Part shown: positions 7,993-16,789 of the stretch, in pieces
How the letters are laid out: the number at the start of each line of letters is the position of its first letter
Numbering within the stretch: position 1 is the stretch's first letter
DNA from: Bacteroides ndongoniae
GTDB lineage: Bacteria; Bacteroidota; Bacteroidia; Bacteroidales; Bacteroidaceae
Direction: 5' to 3'
Assembly: GCF_900108345.1 (NCBI RefSeq)
Contig: NZ_FNVV01000012.1
Coordinates: 878,978-942,977 of the forward strand
Length of the DNA stretch: 64,000 bases
Notes under the pieces: model-generated
The model's input: only the letters and a program-made list of their open reading frames with translations
Databases searched by the model: none
What the model was told of the DNA's origin: nothing
Made by a program: the position numbers and the translations under genes

Positions 7993-9126
7993 TTATTCAA
8001 TGTACAGGTAGTCGTAGTGCACCACGGGCTTCTTACCGTGCTTGCCCATGGCCTCGCGGGCCTGTGCGGCGTCGCAGTTGGCCTTGCCTACGCCGATGGG
8101 TGTGCCGTCGGGGGCAATGATGCGCACCAGGTCATCGCGCTCGAAGTCGCCTTCGATGCGGGTGATGCCTACAGGCAGGATGCTGGCCACGCGGCTCGAT
8201 GCCAGTATCTGTGCGGCCTGCGGGTTGAGGTGCAGCCGGCCTTTGGCAAAGCCTTCGCTGTGGGCTATCCACTTCTTGACGCTCGACACGGGTTGGGGCG
8301 AGGCTACGAAGCGGGTGTACAGCAGGTCGGGTTGGGGCAGCGGAGTTGCCGGTTGGCTGTCGGCCGGAGCTGTCAGCCGTGCGTTTTCGTTGTCCACGAT
8401 GTCGTTCAGGATGTTGTCGCGCTTGCCGTTGGCTATGATGACGGTGATGCCCTCGGCTGCCACCTTGCGGGCGATGTTGGTCTTCGTAAGCATGCCACCG
8501 CGTCCGAAGCTGGACTTCGATGCCTGTATGCAGTCGGATAGGTCGCGGTCGTGGGCTATCTCGGTGATAACTACCGAGCCGGGGTCGGAAGGCGGTCCGT
8601 CGTAGATGCCGTCGATGTTGCTCAGTATGATGAGGGCCTGTGCGTCCATCATGGTGGCGATAAGTCCGCTGAGTTCGTCGTTGTCGGTGAACATAAGTTC
8701 GCTGACGGCGATGGTGTCGTTCTCGTTGACGATGGGGATGACACCGTTCTCAAGCATGACGGTCATGCAGCTTTTCTGGTTCAGGTAGTGGCGGCGTGTG
8801 CCGAAGCTCTCTTTCATGGTGAGCACCTGGCCTACGGCTATCTTGTGTTCGCGGAAGAGTTCGTAATAGCGGTTGATGAGTTTGGCCTGGCCCACGGCAG
8901 AGAACAGCTGGCGCTGCTCGACGCTATCCAGCCGTTTGGCCGGGCACAGCTCGCTTCGCCCTGAAGCGACGGCTCCAGAGGAAACGAGAATCACTTCGGT
9001 GCCTGCCTTATGCAGGGCTGCTACCTGGTCGACGAGTGCCGACATGCGTGTAATGTCCAGTGTGCCGTCGCGGCGTGTCAGTACGTTGCTGCCTATCTTG
9101 ACGGCTATTCTTGTCAGTCGATTCAT
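7993..9126 (-). CDS. proB: Glutamate 5-kinase
   Basis: 377 residues from ATG 9126 (MNRLTRIAVK); a longer frame to 9237 has no supporting homology. The amino-acid kinase domain fills about residues 1-260 (VKIGSNVLTRRDG, VSSGAVASGR, NENDTIAVSE), followed by a C-terminal PUA domain (HLNPQAAQILASS ... VRIIAPDGTPIGVGKANCD), as in bacterial ProB. It phosphorylates L-glutamate at the gamma carboxyl and is usually feedback-inhibited by proline. It lies upstream of proA and 31 bp downstream of the DUF2007 gene. Confidence 0.95.
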   Translation of the reverse strand: MNRLTRIAVKIGSNVLTRRDGTLDITRMSALVDQVAALHKAGTEVILVSSGAVASGRSELCPAKRLDSVEQRQLFSAVGQAKLINRYYELFREHKIAVGQVLTMKESFGTRRHYLNQKSCMTVMLENGVIPIVNENDTIAVSELMFTDNDELSGLIATMMDAQALIILSNIDGIYDGPPSDPGSVVITEIAHDRDLSDCIQASKSSFGRGGMLTKTNIARKVAAEGITVIIANGKRDNILNDIVDNENARLTAPADSQPATPLPQPDLLYTRFVASPQPVSSVKKWIAHSEGFAKGRLHLNPQAAQILASSRVASILPVGITRIEGDFERDDLVRIIAPDGTPIGVGKANCDAAQAREAMGKHGKKPVVHYDYLYIE

Positions 9127-9157
9127 TATTTGTGATTCTGGATTGTTGTGTGCAGGG

Positions 9158-9397
9158 TTATTCTGCGATTTTCTTCTTTTCGTATTCGCGCACCACTTCC
9201 ATGGCCGCTTCAAAGTCTTTTTCGTTGACCAGCACACTTACGTCGATAGCGGTAGCGGGCACGGCTACGTTCACCACCATGTCGTCTTTCAACGCGCACT
9301 CTACTTCTGCGTTTCCAAGCAGGCTTTTCACCAGTTCGGCTTCCCACAGGGAACCCTTGAACACTTCGATGAGTTTACTTGTGTCTTTTTCTTTCAT
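9158..9397 (-). CDS. DUF2007 family small protein
   Basis: 79 residues, soluble. It resembles the DUF2007 ('putative signal transducing protein') family: a short alpha/beta domain with the pattern KLIEVFKGSLWEAELVKSLL and LVNEKDFEAAMEVV near the C-terminus. Members often bind or regulate partners but have no defined function. It starts at ATG 9397 and precedes proB with a 31-bp gap, so it is probably read in the same transcript as proB-proA. Whether it affects proline synthesis is unknown. Confidence 0.75.
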   Translation of the reverse strand: MKEKDTSKLIEVFKGSLWEAELVKSLLGNAEVECALKDDMVVNVAVPATAIDVSVLVNEKDFEAAMEVVREYEKKKIAE

Positions 9398-9491
9398 ATT
9401 ATTATGAATTTGATGGTTTTTCCCACAAAGTTAGTGCAGTTTGTGAGAAAAACAAGGGTTTGAGTGAAAAGCTTTTGCCGGCGGGACTGAT

Positions 9492-10334
9492 TTATTCCAG
9501 TGTGATGTGTTGCACGTCTATCTTCTGGTTGAGGAAAGTGGAGGCCGACTCGGAGAATTTCTCGGTAGCTTCGGTGGTGTAATACCTGCAGGTGCCCTGA
9601 CGGGTGCAGCGGGCGTCCATCTCGGGATGGCGGTGCAGGTAGTCTTTCAGGCTTTCGGCTACGAGTCCACCCTGGGCCACGGTGCGGATGTGGGCGGGCA
9701 TGTATTGCTGTATTTTGGGCAGCAGCAGCGGGTAGTGGGTGCAACCCAGAATGACGGTATCGGTCAGCGGGTCGAGGGTGAGCAGCTGGTCGATATACTT
9801 GCGCACGAAGTAGTCGGCACCGGGGCCGGTGGCTTCGTTGTTCTCCACCAGCGATACCCATAGCGGGCAGGCTACGCCGCTGACGCTGATGTCGGGATAG
9901 AGCTTGCGGATTTCGAGGGGATAGGATTCGGACTTGATGGTGCCGGCTGTTGCCAGTATGCCTACGTGTCCGTTGCGAGTGATGTTGCCGATGCACTCGA
10001 CGGTGGGACGGATGACGCCCAGCACACGGCGGGTAGGGTCGAGCGTGGGGAGGTCGTTCATCTGGATGCTTCGCAGGGCTTTGGCCGAGGCTGTGTTGCA
10101 AGCCAGGATGACGAGGTGGCATCCCATTTCGAAGAGTTTGGTGACGGCTTGCAGGGTGAACAGGTAGACGATTTCGAACGAGCGTGTGCCGTAAGGGGCA
10201 CGGGCATTGTCGCCCAGGTAGATGTAGTCGTATTGGGGCAGTGCCTCGCGAATCTTGCTGAGGATGGTGAGTCCGCCGTATCCGGAGTCGAAGACGCCGA
10301 TGGGGCCGGGCGTGGTGGGGAGGTTCTGTTTCAT
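9492..10334 (-). CDS. murI: Glutamate racemase
   Basis: 280 residues. VFDSGYGGLTIL (14-25), the first catalytic cysteine in LACNTASA and the second in GCTHYPLL define glutamate racemase, which makes D-glutamate for peptidoglycan stem peptides in the cytoplasm. It is the last gene of the series uppS-bamA-skp-skp-murI, a common order in Bacteroidetes that couples envelope assembly and wall precursor synthesis. Gaps of about 116 bp on the skp side and 94 bp on the DUF2007 side are free of recognised features. Confidence 0.96.
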   Translation of the reverse strand: MKQNLPTTPGPIGVFDSGYGGLTILSKIREALPQYDYIYLGDNARAPYGTRSFEIVYLFTLQAVTKLFEMGCHLVILACNTASAKALRSIQMNDLPTLDPTRRVLGVIRPTVECIGNITRNGHVGILATAGTIKSESYPLEIRKLYPDISVSGVACPLWVSLVENNEATGPGADYFVRKYIDQLLTLDPLTDTVILGCTHYPLLLPKIQQYMPAHIRTVAQGGLVAESLKDYLHRHPEMDARCTRQGTCRYYTTEATEKFSESASTFLNQKIDVQHITLE

Positions 10335-10450
10335 AGTGGTACTAAAACAAATTCACCACAGACGGTCGCGGCTGTTGCACGGGTTGCCGCAGGATGTGGG
10401 CGTGTGCTGGCCGGTGGCGGTCTGTGGTGAGTAATGTAAGGAGGGGCTTG

Positions 10451-10957
10451 TTATTTGATGCCCAGTTGTGTCTTGACTTTGGCTGTCAAGTCGATGCTTT
10501 CTGTTCCGATGTAGGGAATGGAAGTACGTGCCAGGTCGAAGATGTAGATTACGCCTTCTGCCTTGCCCACTGCCTGAATGGCTTCATCGAGCTTCTTGTA
10601 GATAGGTGCCATAGCATCAGTCTGTGCCTTCTGCATGGCCTGTGCAGCTTCCTGCTGGAATTGTTGCTGGCGCTGTGCCATGTCCTGAATTTCTTTCTGA
10701 CGTCTTTCTGCGATGTTCTGGGGCAGTGAATCTGCCTGTTGCAGGAATTCCTGATACTTCTTGTTGAGTTCGGCTTCACCGGTTTCCATTTCCTTCTGGT
10801 ATTGTTTGGCCAGTGCGTCGAGGTCGGCCTGTGCCTTAGTGAATTCGGGCATTACGGTGATAACTTCCTGTGAGTTCATGTGAGCGAACTTCTGTTGTGC
10901 CATAGCTCCCAGCGGGAGTGCGAACAATGCAATGGCAAGTGCGAATTTTTTAAGCAT
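10451..10957 (-). CDS. OmpH/Skp-family periplasmic chaperone (second copy)
   Basis: 168 residues: signal peptide (cleavage after GAMAQ, about residue 21), the FAHMNSQEVI start of the Skp body and a long alpha-helical tentacle region rich in Q, E and K (about 45-120). Skp-like trimers hold unfolded outer-membrane proteins in the periplasm and hand them to BamA. It is a paralogue of the adjacent gene at 11042-11557; both follow bamA, as is typical for this phylum. The two copies are diverged enough to suggest separate client ranges, which is inference. Confidence 0.88.
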   Translation of the reverse strand: MLKKFALAIALFALPLGAMAQQKFAHMNSQEVITVMPEFTKAQADLDALAKQYQKEMETGEAELNKKYQEFLQQADSLPQNIAERRQKEIQDMAQRQQQFQQEAAQAMQKAQTDAMAPIYKKLDEAIQAVGKAEGVIYIFDLARTSIPYIGTESIDLTAKVKTQLGIK

Positions 10958-11041
10958 AACGTTTATTGTTTTAATGATTATTATTCTCTTCTTCTTCAGT
11001 GTTAACCAGTTGTTCCGGCTATCGGTAGCAAATTTATGAAA

Positions 11042-11557
11042 TTAATTTGAATATCCCATCTTTGCGAGGACTTCATTGCTGATGTCGATGCTTGGCGAGG
11101 CAAAAATGATGCTGCTGGCCGAGGCGCGGTCGATGACGGCAGCATATCCCTGCTGGGTGGCAATCTGCTTGACGGCGTTGTAGATGTCGTCCTGTATGGG
11201 GCGCATCAGTTCGTTGCGCTGTTTGGCCAGTTCGCCTTCGGGGCCGAAGTATTTGCGTCGCAGTTCGGCGGCCGATTTTTCTTTTTCTACAATCTGGTCT
11301 TCTTTCTGTTTCCGTTGGGCGTCGGTCAGTTTGCTGCCGGCGTTCTGGTAGTTCTCGTACAGGGTTTTGGCTTCCTGGGCAAGTTTGTCCACTTCGGCCT
11401 GCCACTGGCGCGAGGCCTGTTCGAGCTGGGTGTTGGCTTCTTCGTAGGCGGGGATGTTCTTCAGGATGTATTCCATGTCGATCAGTGCGAACTTCTGCGC
11501 CTGAGCTGTCAGACACATGGCCAACAGCGTAAACATCAGTAAAACACTCTTTTTCAT
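11042..11557 (-). CDS. OmpH/Skp-family periplasmic chaperone (first copy)
   Basis: 171 residues from ATG 11557 (MKKSVLLMFT), giving a clean signal peptide ending TAQAQ; the longer frame to 11677 runs into the 22-bp repeat array and is rejected. FALIDMEYILKNIPAYEEA is the classical OmpH/Skp N-terminal beta segment, followed by a long charged coiled-coil region (about 50-125). It is predicted to be a periplasmic chaperone for BamA substrates. It is separated from bamA by 228 bp containing a 22-bp tandem repeat array. Confidence 0.9.
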   Translation of the reverse strand: MKKSVLLMFTLLAMCLTAQAQKFALIDMEYILKNIPAYEEANTQLEQASRQWQAEVDKLAQEAKTLYENYQNAGSKLTDAQRKQKEDQIVEKEKSAAELRRKYFGPEGELAKQRNELMRPIQDDIYNAVKQIATQQGYAAVIDRASASSIIFASPSIDISNEVLAKMGYSN

Positions 11558-11644
11558 AACGTCCGTTCTTTTTAGGTTATTATTGTCTGTTGGCTTCGGC
11601 CGGAAGCTTTCGCGTGGGCCGAAGCTGTGTTTTTTGTCTTGTCC

Positions 11645-11755
11645 GAGCGGTGCAAGCATGGCTCGTGAGTAATGCAAGTGCGGCTCGTGAGCAATGCAAG
11701 TGTGGCTCGCGAGCCGTGCAAGTGTGGCTCATGAGCGGTACAAGTGTGGCTCGAC
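11645..11755. repeat. 22-bp tandem repeat array, locus B (inside the bamA-skp gap)
   Basis: Five direct units whose CAAG cores start at 11653, 11675, 11697, 11719 and 11741, exactly 22 bp apart. Each unit has the form GAGCNNTGCAAGTGTGGCTCGT with small changes. No inverted unit is present at this locus. Because 22 is not a multiple of 3, reading frames across it are not conserved, so the repeat is not coding. It lies in the transcribed spacer between bamA and the first skp. Confidence 0.92.
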
Positions 11756-11785
11756 GCACCGTTTCGCGGGGTTCCGCAGGACGGT

Positions 11786-14440
11786 TTAGAACTCTTGTCC
11801 CAGGATGAAGTGGAACTGGCTTCCGCCGTATTGCTTCGATCCGAGCACGGGGTCGAAACCGTAAGCCCAGTCGATACCCATCATACCGATCATCGGCAGG
11901 AAGATGCGGACACCGACACCGGCCGAACGCTTCAGGTCGAAGGGATTGAACTTGTTCACGTCGTGCCATGCGTTACCTGCTTCGGCGAAGGCCAGTGCGT
12001 AGATGGTCGTACTGGTTTCGAGCATCAACGGGTAGCGCAGTTCGAGTGCCAGACGGGTGTAGGCGTAACCTTCGTTGCCGTAAGGTGTCAATGAGCTGTT
12101 TTCGTATCCGCGCAGGGCGATGGTCTCGGTTGCGTAGTAGGAGTAACCGGTCATACCGTCACCACCCACGTCGAAGGTACCGAAAGGCGACTTCTTATAC
12201 TTGTTGTAGTGGCCCAGCAAACCGAATTCGGCACGTCCCATGATGACCGGCGTACGTTTTACGGTGATGGGGTCGGCCAGCGGGATGTAGACTTTCGATT
12301 TGAATTTCCACTTATGGTATTCTACCCACTTGTGCATCTTGTTCATGTCGTCCTGGTTGTTGGTGTTGTACTTGCTGTAGTCCACTCCGTCGAAGGCTGA
12401 GTAGGGCGGTGTGAGCTGTGCAGACAACGAGAACTCGGAACCGGTACGCGGGTAGATCGGGTTGTCGATAGAGCTTCGCGACAGGGTGAGGATGATACTC
12501 AGGTCGTTGCACTTACCGTTGGTGACGGGGAAATACTGCCAGTCGCGCATGTGGTAGCGTTGGTACGACAGCTCGGCGGTGAACTGGAAGTAGTCGTCGG
12601 GCCACTTCAGACGTTTACCGAACATGGCCGAAAGTCCCCACATCTGTATGGACTTGTCGGGGTCGTAATAGTTTTCGTAGCTGGTATAGTTGCCGTAGTT
12701 GTACATACCGTAGCCGTACAGTCCGCTGTAGTAGCTGTTGTAGTAGCTGTTCAGGTAGGCATCGTTATAGTACTGGCTGCTGATGTCGGTCTGGCGCGAA
12801 TAGAATGCCGATACGGAGAAGGCATTGGGTCGCTTGCCGCCGAACCAGGGGTCGTAGAACGATATGCTGTACGACTGATAGTACTTGGCGTTGGTCTGTC
12901 CGCTGATGGTCAGTGTCTGTCCGTCGCCCTGCGGCAGGATGCCCCGGTAGTTTTCGCCCGGGTGCAGCAGGTTGGCCAGTGAGAAGTTGGTGAACTTCAG
13001 ACTCAGCTTTCCGATGATACCCGTCTGTCCCCATCCGGCCGAGAATTCTACCTGGTCGTTGGCTTTCGAGATAAGATTGTAGCCTATGTCCACGGTACCG
13101 TCTTCGGGTCGGGGCTGTATGTCGGGCGTGATCTGTTCGGGGTCGAAGTGTCCCATCTGCTGTATTTCACGCATAGAACGCATCAGGTCTTCACGGCTGA
13201 ACAGCTCGCCGGGACGTGTACGGAGCTCGCGGCGTACTACGTTCTCGTACAAGCGGTCGTTACCGTTGATGCTGACTTTGTTGATGGTGGCCTGGCGTCC
13301 TTCGTAGATACGCATTTCTAGGTCGATGGAGTCGCCAACGATGTTCACTTCCACGGGTTCGAGGCTGTAGAACAGGTAACCGTTGTTGTAGTAAAGGTTA
13401 CCGATGGCGTCGTCGTCCGAGTTGAGTCGTTCGTCCAAAAGTTTCTGGTTGTATACGTCGCCCTTCTTCATCTGCAACAGGAAGTTCAGGTATTCGGAGG
13501 TGTATAGTGTGTTACCCACCCACGTTACGTTGCGCAGGTAGTACTTCTGGCCTTCGTCGATTTGCATGAATACGTTGACGGTACGCTCGTCATAGGGGCT
13601 TACGCTGTCCTTCACGATCATAGCGTCGCGGTACCCCAGCTCGTTATACTTGTCTATAATGAGTTGCTTGTCGGCTTCGTAGTTCTCTTCAACAAACTTC
13701 TTCGTACGGAACAGGTTGATGAGCTTGCCTTTTTCGTTGGTCTTCTTCATCACCCGTTTCAGCTTCTTGGTGGTGAGGGCCTGGTTGCCGACGATGGTGA
13801 TTTCGTGCACTTTCACTTTCTCCTTCTTGTCGATGGTGATGTCGACGATAACTTCGTTCTCCTTCTCGGGGTTGTCCTTCTGTGTGATGAGGACTTCGGC
13901 GTTCTTGAATCCCTTGTCGTCAAAGTAGCGCTTGATGAGGGTCTTGGCGCGGTCGATGGCGTTGGGGGTGATCTGGTTTCCCTTGAGCAGTGCCACACGT
14001 GATTCGAGGTCCTCACGTTCGGACTTCTTCACGCCGTGGTAGCGTATGTCTGACACACGCGGACGCATGGACAGGTGGATGGTCAGCCAGATTTTGTCTC
14101 CTTCTATCTTGTCGGCTTCGATGCGGACGTCGGAGAAGAGGCCGTGCCTCCAGTAGCGGCGGCATGCTTCGGTGATTTCTTCGCCGGGGATGGTGATGAC
14201 TTGTCCTTTCGACAGTCCCGACAGCCCGATGATGACATAATCTTCATAGTTCTTGGCTCCTTCTATTTTGATGTCTGCAATCTCATACTTCTTGGGTTGT
14301 CCCGAGTAGAGAATGACCGGTTTTTCATTCTGTTCGCCGGCAGTGGCTGTAGAATCTTGTTGTTCTTGTGCCGCAGTGGTCATTGCGCAGCCGAAGAGGC
14401 AGATAAACGCCACGAATAAGGAGAAAATACGATAATGCAT
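11786..14440 (-). CDS. bamA: Outer-membrane assembly factor BamA
   Basis: 884 residues. After a signal peptide there are about five POTRA repeats (roughly residues 55-460, e.g. IADIKIEGAKNYEDYVI, VHEITIVGNQALTTKKL, INKVSINGNDRLYENVV) and a C-terminal Omp85 barrel rich in Tyr and Asn ending in FHFILGQEF. The barrel contains LRGYENSSLTPYG, a form of the (V/L)RG(F/Y) lid motif. It inserts beta-barrel proteins in the outer membrane. A Tyr/Asn-rich extracellular-loop stretch at about residues 553-600 is unusually low in complexity. It lies 28 bp after uppS and upstream of the two skp genes. Confidence 0.96.
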   Translation of the reverse strand: MHYRIFSLFVAFICLFGCAMTTAAQEQQDSTATAGEQNEKPVILYSGQPKKYEIADIKIEGAKNYEDYVIIGLSGLSKGQVITIPGEEITEACRRYWRHGLFSDVRIEADKIEGDKIWLTIHLSMRPRVSDIRYHGVKKSEREDLESRVALLKGNQITPNAIDRAKTLIKRYFDDKGFKNAEVLITQKDNPEKENEVIVDITIDKKEKVKVHEITIVGNQALTTKKLKRVMKKTNEKGKLINLFRTKKFVEENYEADKQLIIDKYNELGYRDAMIVKDSVSPYDERTVNVFMQIDEGQKYYLRNVTWVGNTLYTSEYLNFLLQMKKGDVYNQKLLDERLNSDDDAIGNLYYNNGYLFYSLEPVEVNIVGDSIDLEMRIYEGRQATINKVSINGNDRLYENVVRRELRTRPGELFSREDLMRSMREIQQMGHFDPEQITPDIQPRPEDGTVDIGYNLISKANDQVEFSAGWGQTGIIGKLSLKFTNFSLANLLHPGENYRGILPQGDGQTLTISGQTNAKYYQSYSISFYDPWFGGKRPNAFSVSAFYSRQTDISSQYYNDAYLNSYYNSYYSGLYGYGMYNYGNYTSYENYYDPDKSIQMWGLSAMFGKRLKWPDDYFQFTAELSYQRYHMRDWQYFPVTNGKCNDLSIILTLSRSSIDNPIYPRTGSEFSLSAQLTPPYSAFDGVDYSKYNTNNQDDMNKMHKWVEYHKWKFKSKVYIPLADPITVKRTPVIMGRAEFGLLGHYNKYKKSPFGTFDVGGDGMTGYSYYATETIALRGYENSSLTPYGNEGYAYTRLALELRYPLMLETSTTIYALAFAEAGNAWHDVNKFNPFDLKRSAGVGVRIFLPMIGMMGIDWAYGFDPVLGSKQYGGSQFHFILGQEF

Positions 14441-14468
14441 TTATAGTAATGATTAAATATGTTTTGGT

Positions 14469-15203
14469 TTATTTGATTTGTTCACTGGTTTTTCCGAACC
14501 GGCGTTCCCGCTTCTGATAGTCGCAGATGGCTTTCCGCAACTCTTCGGCATGGAAGTCGGGCCAATATGTATCGCAAAAGTAGAGTTCGGAGTAGGCGCA
14601 TTGCCACAACAGGTAGTTGCTCAGTCTGATTTCTCCGCCGGTACGTATCAGTAAGTCGGGGTCGGGCATGAAGTTGGTGGCCAGATGCTGCGAAATGAGT
14701 TCGCTGTCAATCTGCTCCGGCTGCAGCGTTCCGTCCTTGATCAGGCGGGCTATCTGCCGGGTGGCTTCGGTGATTTCCCATCGTGCCGAATAGCTGAGTG
14801 CGAGGACCAGACACATGCCGGTGTTGGCCGATGTATGTTCCACACAGGCTTGTAGCCTTTCCTGCACGTTGGCGGGCAGTTTGGCTATATCGCCGATGAT
14901 GCGGAAGCTGATGTTGTTCTTCATGAACGTCTCCTCTTCGATGCTCTCGAAAAGCAGGCTCATCAGTGCGGCCACTTCTTCGGAGGGGCGGTTCCAGTTC
15001 TCGGTGGAGAAGGTGTACAGCGTCAGGTACTTGATGCCCAGCCGTGCCGCTTCTTCGGCGATGATGTGCACGGTTTCGGCTCCGGCCTGGTGTCCGAAAC
15101 TGCGTTCGTGCCCGCGCTGTTTGGCCCATCGCCCGTTTCCGTCCATGATAATGGCTACGTGTCGTGGTATCCGGTTTAAATCTATTTGCTCTGTATCTTG
15201 CAT
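14469..15203 (-). CDS. uppS: Isoprenyl transferase (undecaprenyl diphosphate synthase)
   Basis: 244 residues. [17 protein letters not shown] (15-31) carries the catalytic Asp of cis-prenyltransferases, and [20 protein letters not shown] holds the conserved C-terminal RxG..R..S.FL.WQ block. It condenses isopentenyl diphosphate onto farnesyl diphosphate to make the C55 lipid carrier used for peptidoglycan and surface glycans, at the inner face of the membrane. It is the first gene of the uppS-bamA-skp-skp-murI unit and starts 81 bp after the DUF6242 stop. Confidence 0.95.
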   Translation of the reverse strand: MQDTEQIDLNRIPRHVAIIMDGNGRWAKQRGHERSFGHQAGAETVHIIAEEAARLGIKYLTLYTFSTENWNRPSEEVAALMSLLFESIEEETFMKNNISFRIIGDIAKLPANVQERLQACVEHTSANTGMCLVLALSYSARWEITEATRQIARLIKDGTLQPEQIDSELISQHLATNFMPDPDLLIRTGGEIRLSNYLLWQCAYSELYFCDTYWPDFHAEELRKAICDYQKRERRFGKTSEQIK

Positions 15204-15284
15204 CTCTCTTGCTTCTTTTGGTGTTTTCCTATTCCTTATATATATGTAACGGAAAAAAGGTGTGCGGCTGGTGCCGCTGTCCGG

Positions 15285-16649
15285 TTATTGCTGTTTGAAT
15301 CCCAACCGGTTGAGACGTCCGCGCCAAACTTCGTTCGGTGTGCCGCTCGACTGGCCTATTACCAACCAGATGAAGTTGTCGTTGTCGACGGCCAGCGAGT
15401 AGTTGCCTCGCAGTTCTACGTCCTTCGGCAGCAGGAACATGCTTTCGGTCTTGTACCATGCCAGTCCGGCATCGGACTTGTAGAAGTTTTGCAGCCGTTC
15501 GCCCGTGATGTAGAACTGTCCGCCATAATAGATGATGGACGGATAGTAACCGATGTTGGCGGTCAGGCAATAACTGTCGTACGAAGTTCCGGGATCCATC
15601 TGCGCCCAGTTGTGTCCGTCGTATGCCCACGGAATGATTTTCTCTCCGGTGGTTTTGCCCACGATCATGATTTCATCCAGCATGTTGGCTGTCTGGAATT
15701 CGGTGGAGTAGATGTTTTCGGTGGGGAATTCTTCGGGTACGGTCGGCGTGTTGCTGTCGATGGCCGGCCAGGCGGTATTACCTTCCTGTGCTGTGACGAG
15801 GTAGGAATTGCCTTCGTGACCCAGTATACCGATCAGTTGTCCCTGGAAACTGCTTATCAGTGTTTCTACGTTGCCGCTCAGTGCTTCTACAAGGTTCCAG
15901 CTGATACCGTCGGTCGAGCGGTAAACGTTGCCATCGCCGGTCGAGGCATACAAGACGTCTTCGGCATCGGCTTGCGGGCTGACTGTTTCATTGCTGTTCT
16001 TGACAAAGGCGGGGATACGGTCGAGTGCGGGAAGTCCCTGTACGCTGATCTGCTCCCAGCTGTTGAATGTCTTGGTCGAAGTGCGGTATGCGGTAAGCGA
16101 TGTACCTTCCAGCACGTATACCAGCAGGTTGTTGTCCAGCGTCACGGCTTTCTGGCGGTTGGCGATGGAGGCGGAGGGGAATCCGGCAATGCGGTCGGTC
16201 ATGTTGGTCCATTGCAGGGAGTCGGGCTCCTGTTGATGGATGTTGATGCGCAGCGTGTAGTCGCGGGTTGTGAGTCCGTCGGCTGCGTAGATTTTGAACT
16301 TCAGGCCTTCGACGGTTGCGGCTCCGGTCAGGTTCTGATAGTTGTTGATGTTCAGTATGGTGTCGGTGATGTTCCCTGAAGTGACATAGCCCGTGACGTA
16401 GAAAGTATCGATGAGGATACTGTCGATGATGGTGTCGGAGCCTACTGGCAGGGAGTCTATATTGTAGATTTCTCGTTTGACTTGGTCAATGGTGAATGGA
16501 TAGTGTTTTCCGTGGATAGTGTCCAGACCGAAGGCATGTACGGTGGCATCGGAACTAACCTCGTATTCGTCGTCCGAGCTGAGGCACGAACTGATGGCTA
16601 TAGACATGAGCAGAAAACACGCAATAACAGATAAAAATTTTATTCTCAT
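15285..16649 (-). CDS. DUF6242 lipoprotein
   Basis: 454 residues with a lipoprotein signal peptide (lipobox ISSC, Cys22) followed by an acidic linker SSDDEYE. The first ~130 residues look like a beta-sandwich, while the remainder has repeated blades with W-rich motifs such as GISWNLVEAL and GLAWYKTESM (Asp/Trp boxes of sialidase-like propellers). This fits DUF6242, a Bacteroidales surface or periplasmic family without assigned function; the propeller suggests binding of a ligand or carbohydrate. A -7-like box on the minus strand (CAAAAATA at 16685-16692 on the plus strand) lies upstream. Confidence 0.7.
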   Translation of the reverse strand: MRIKFLSVIACFLLMSIAISSCLSSDDEYEVSSDATVHAFGLDTIHGKHYPFTIDQVKREIYNIDSLPVGSDTIIDSILIDTFYVTGYVTSGNITDTILNINNYQNLTGAATVEGLKFKIYAADGLTTRDYTLRINIHQQEPDSLQWTNMTDRIAGFPSASIANRQKAVTLDNNLLVYVLEGTSLTAYRTSTKTFNSWEQISVQGLPALDRIPAFVKNSNETVSPQADAEDVLYASTGDGNVYRSTDGISWNLVEALSGNVETLISSFQGQLIGILGHEGNSYLVTAQEGNTAWPAIDSNTPTVPEEFPTENIYSTEFQTANMLDEIMIVGKTTGEKIIPWAYDGHNWAQMDPGTSYDSYCLTANIGYYPSIIYYGGQFYITGERLQNFYKSDAGLAWYKTESMFLLPKDVELRGNYSLAVDNDNFIWLVIGQSSGTPNEVWRGRLNRLGFKQQ

Positions 16650-16789
16650 TTCTTTTTCGTACGATAGTGTTTATTTACAAGTTGCAAAAATAGGAACAAT
16701 TTTTTCTCTAAACAGCTTTATGGAGAAGTTTTATATAAAATTATAGATAATGAGGCCGTTTTTGCCGACCAAAAACTTCTCGATGTAGG

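Noticed and set aside
11645..11755. CRISPR array
   Set aside because: Units are directly adjacent (22-bp period) with no unique spacers of constant length, and no cas genes are nearby.
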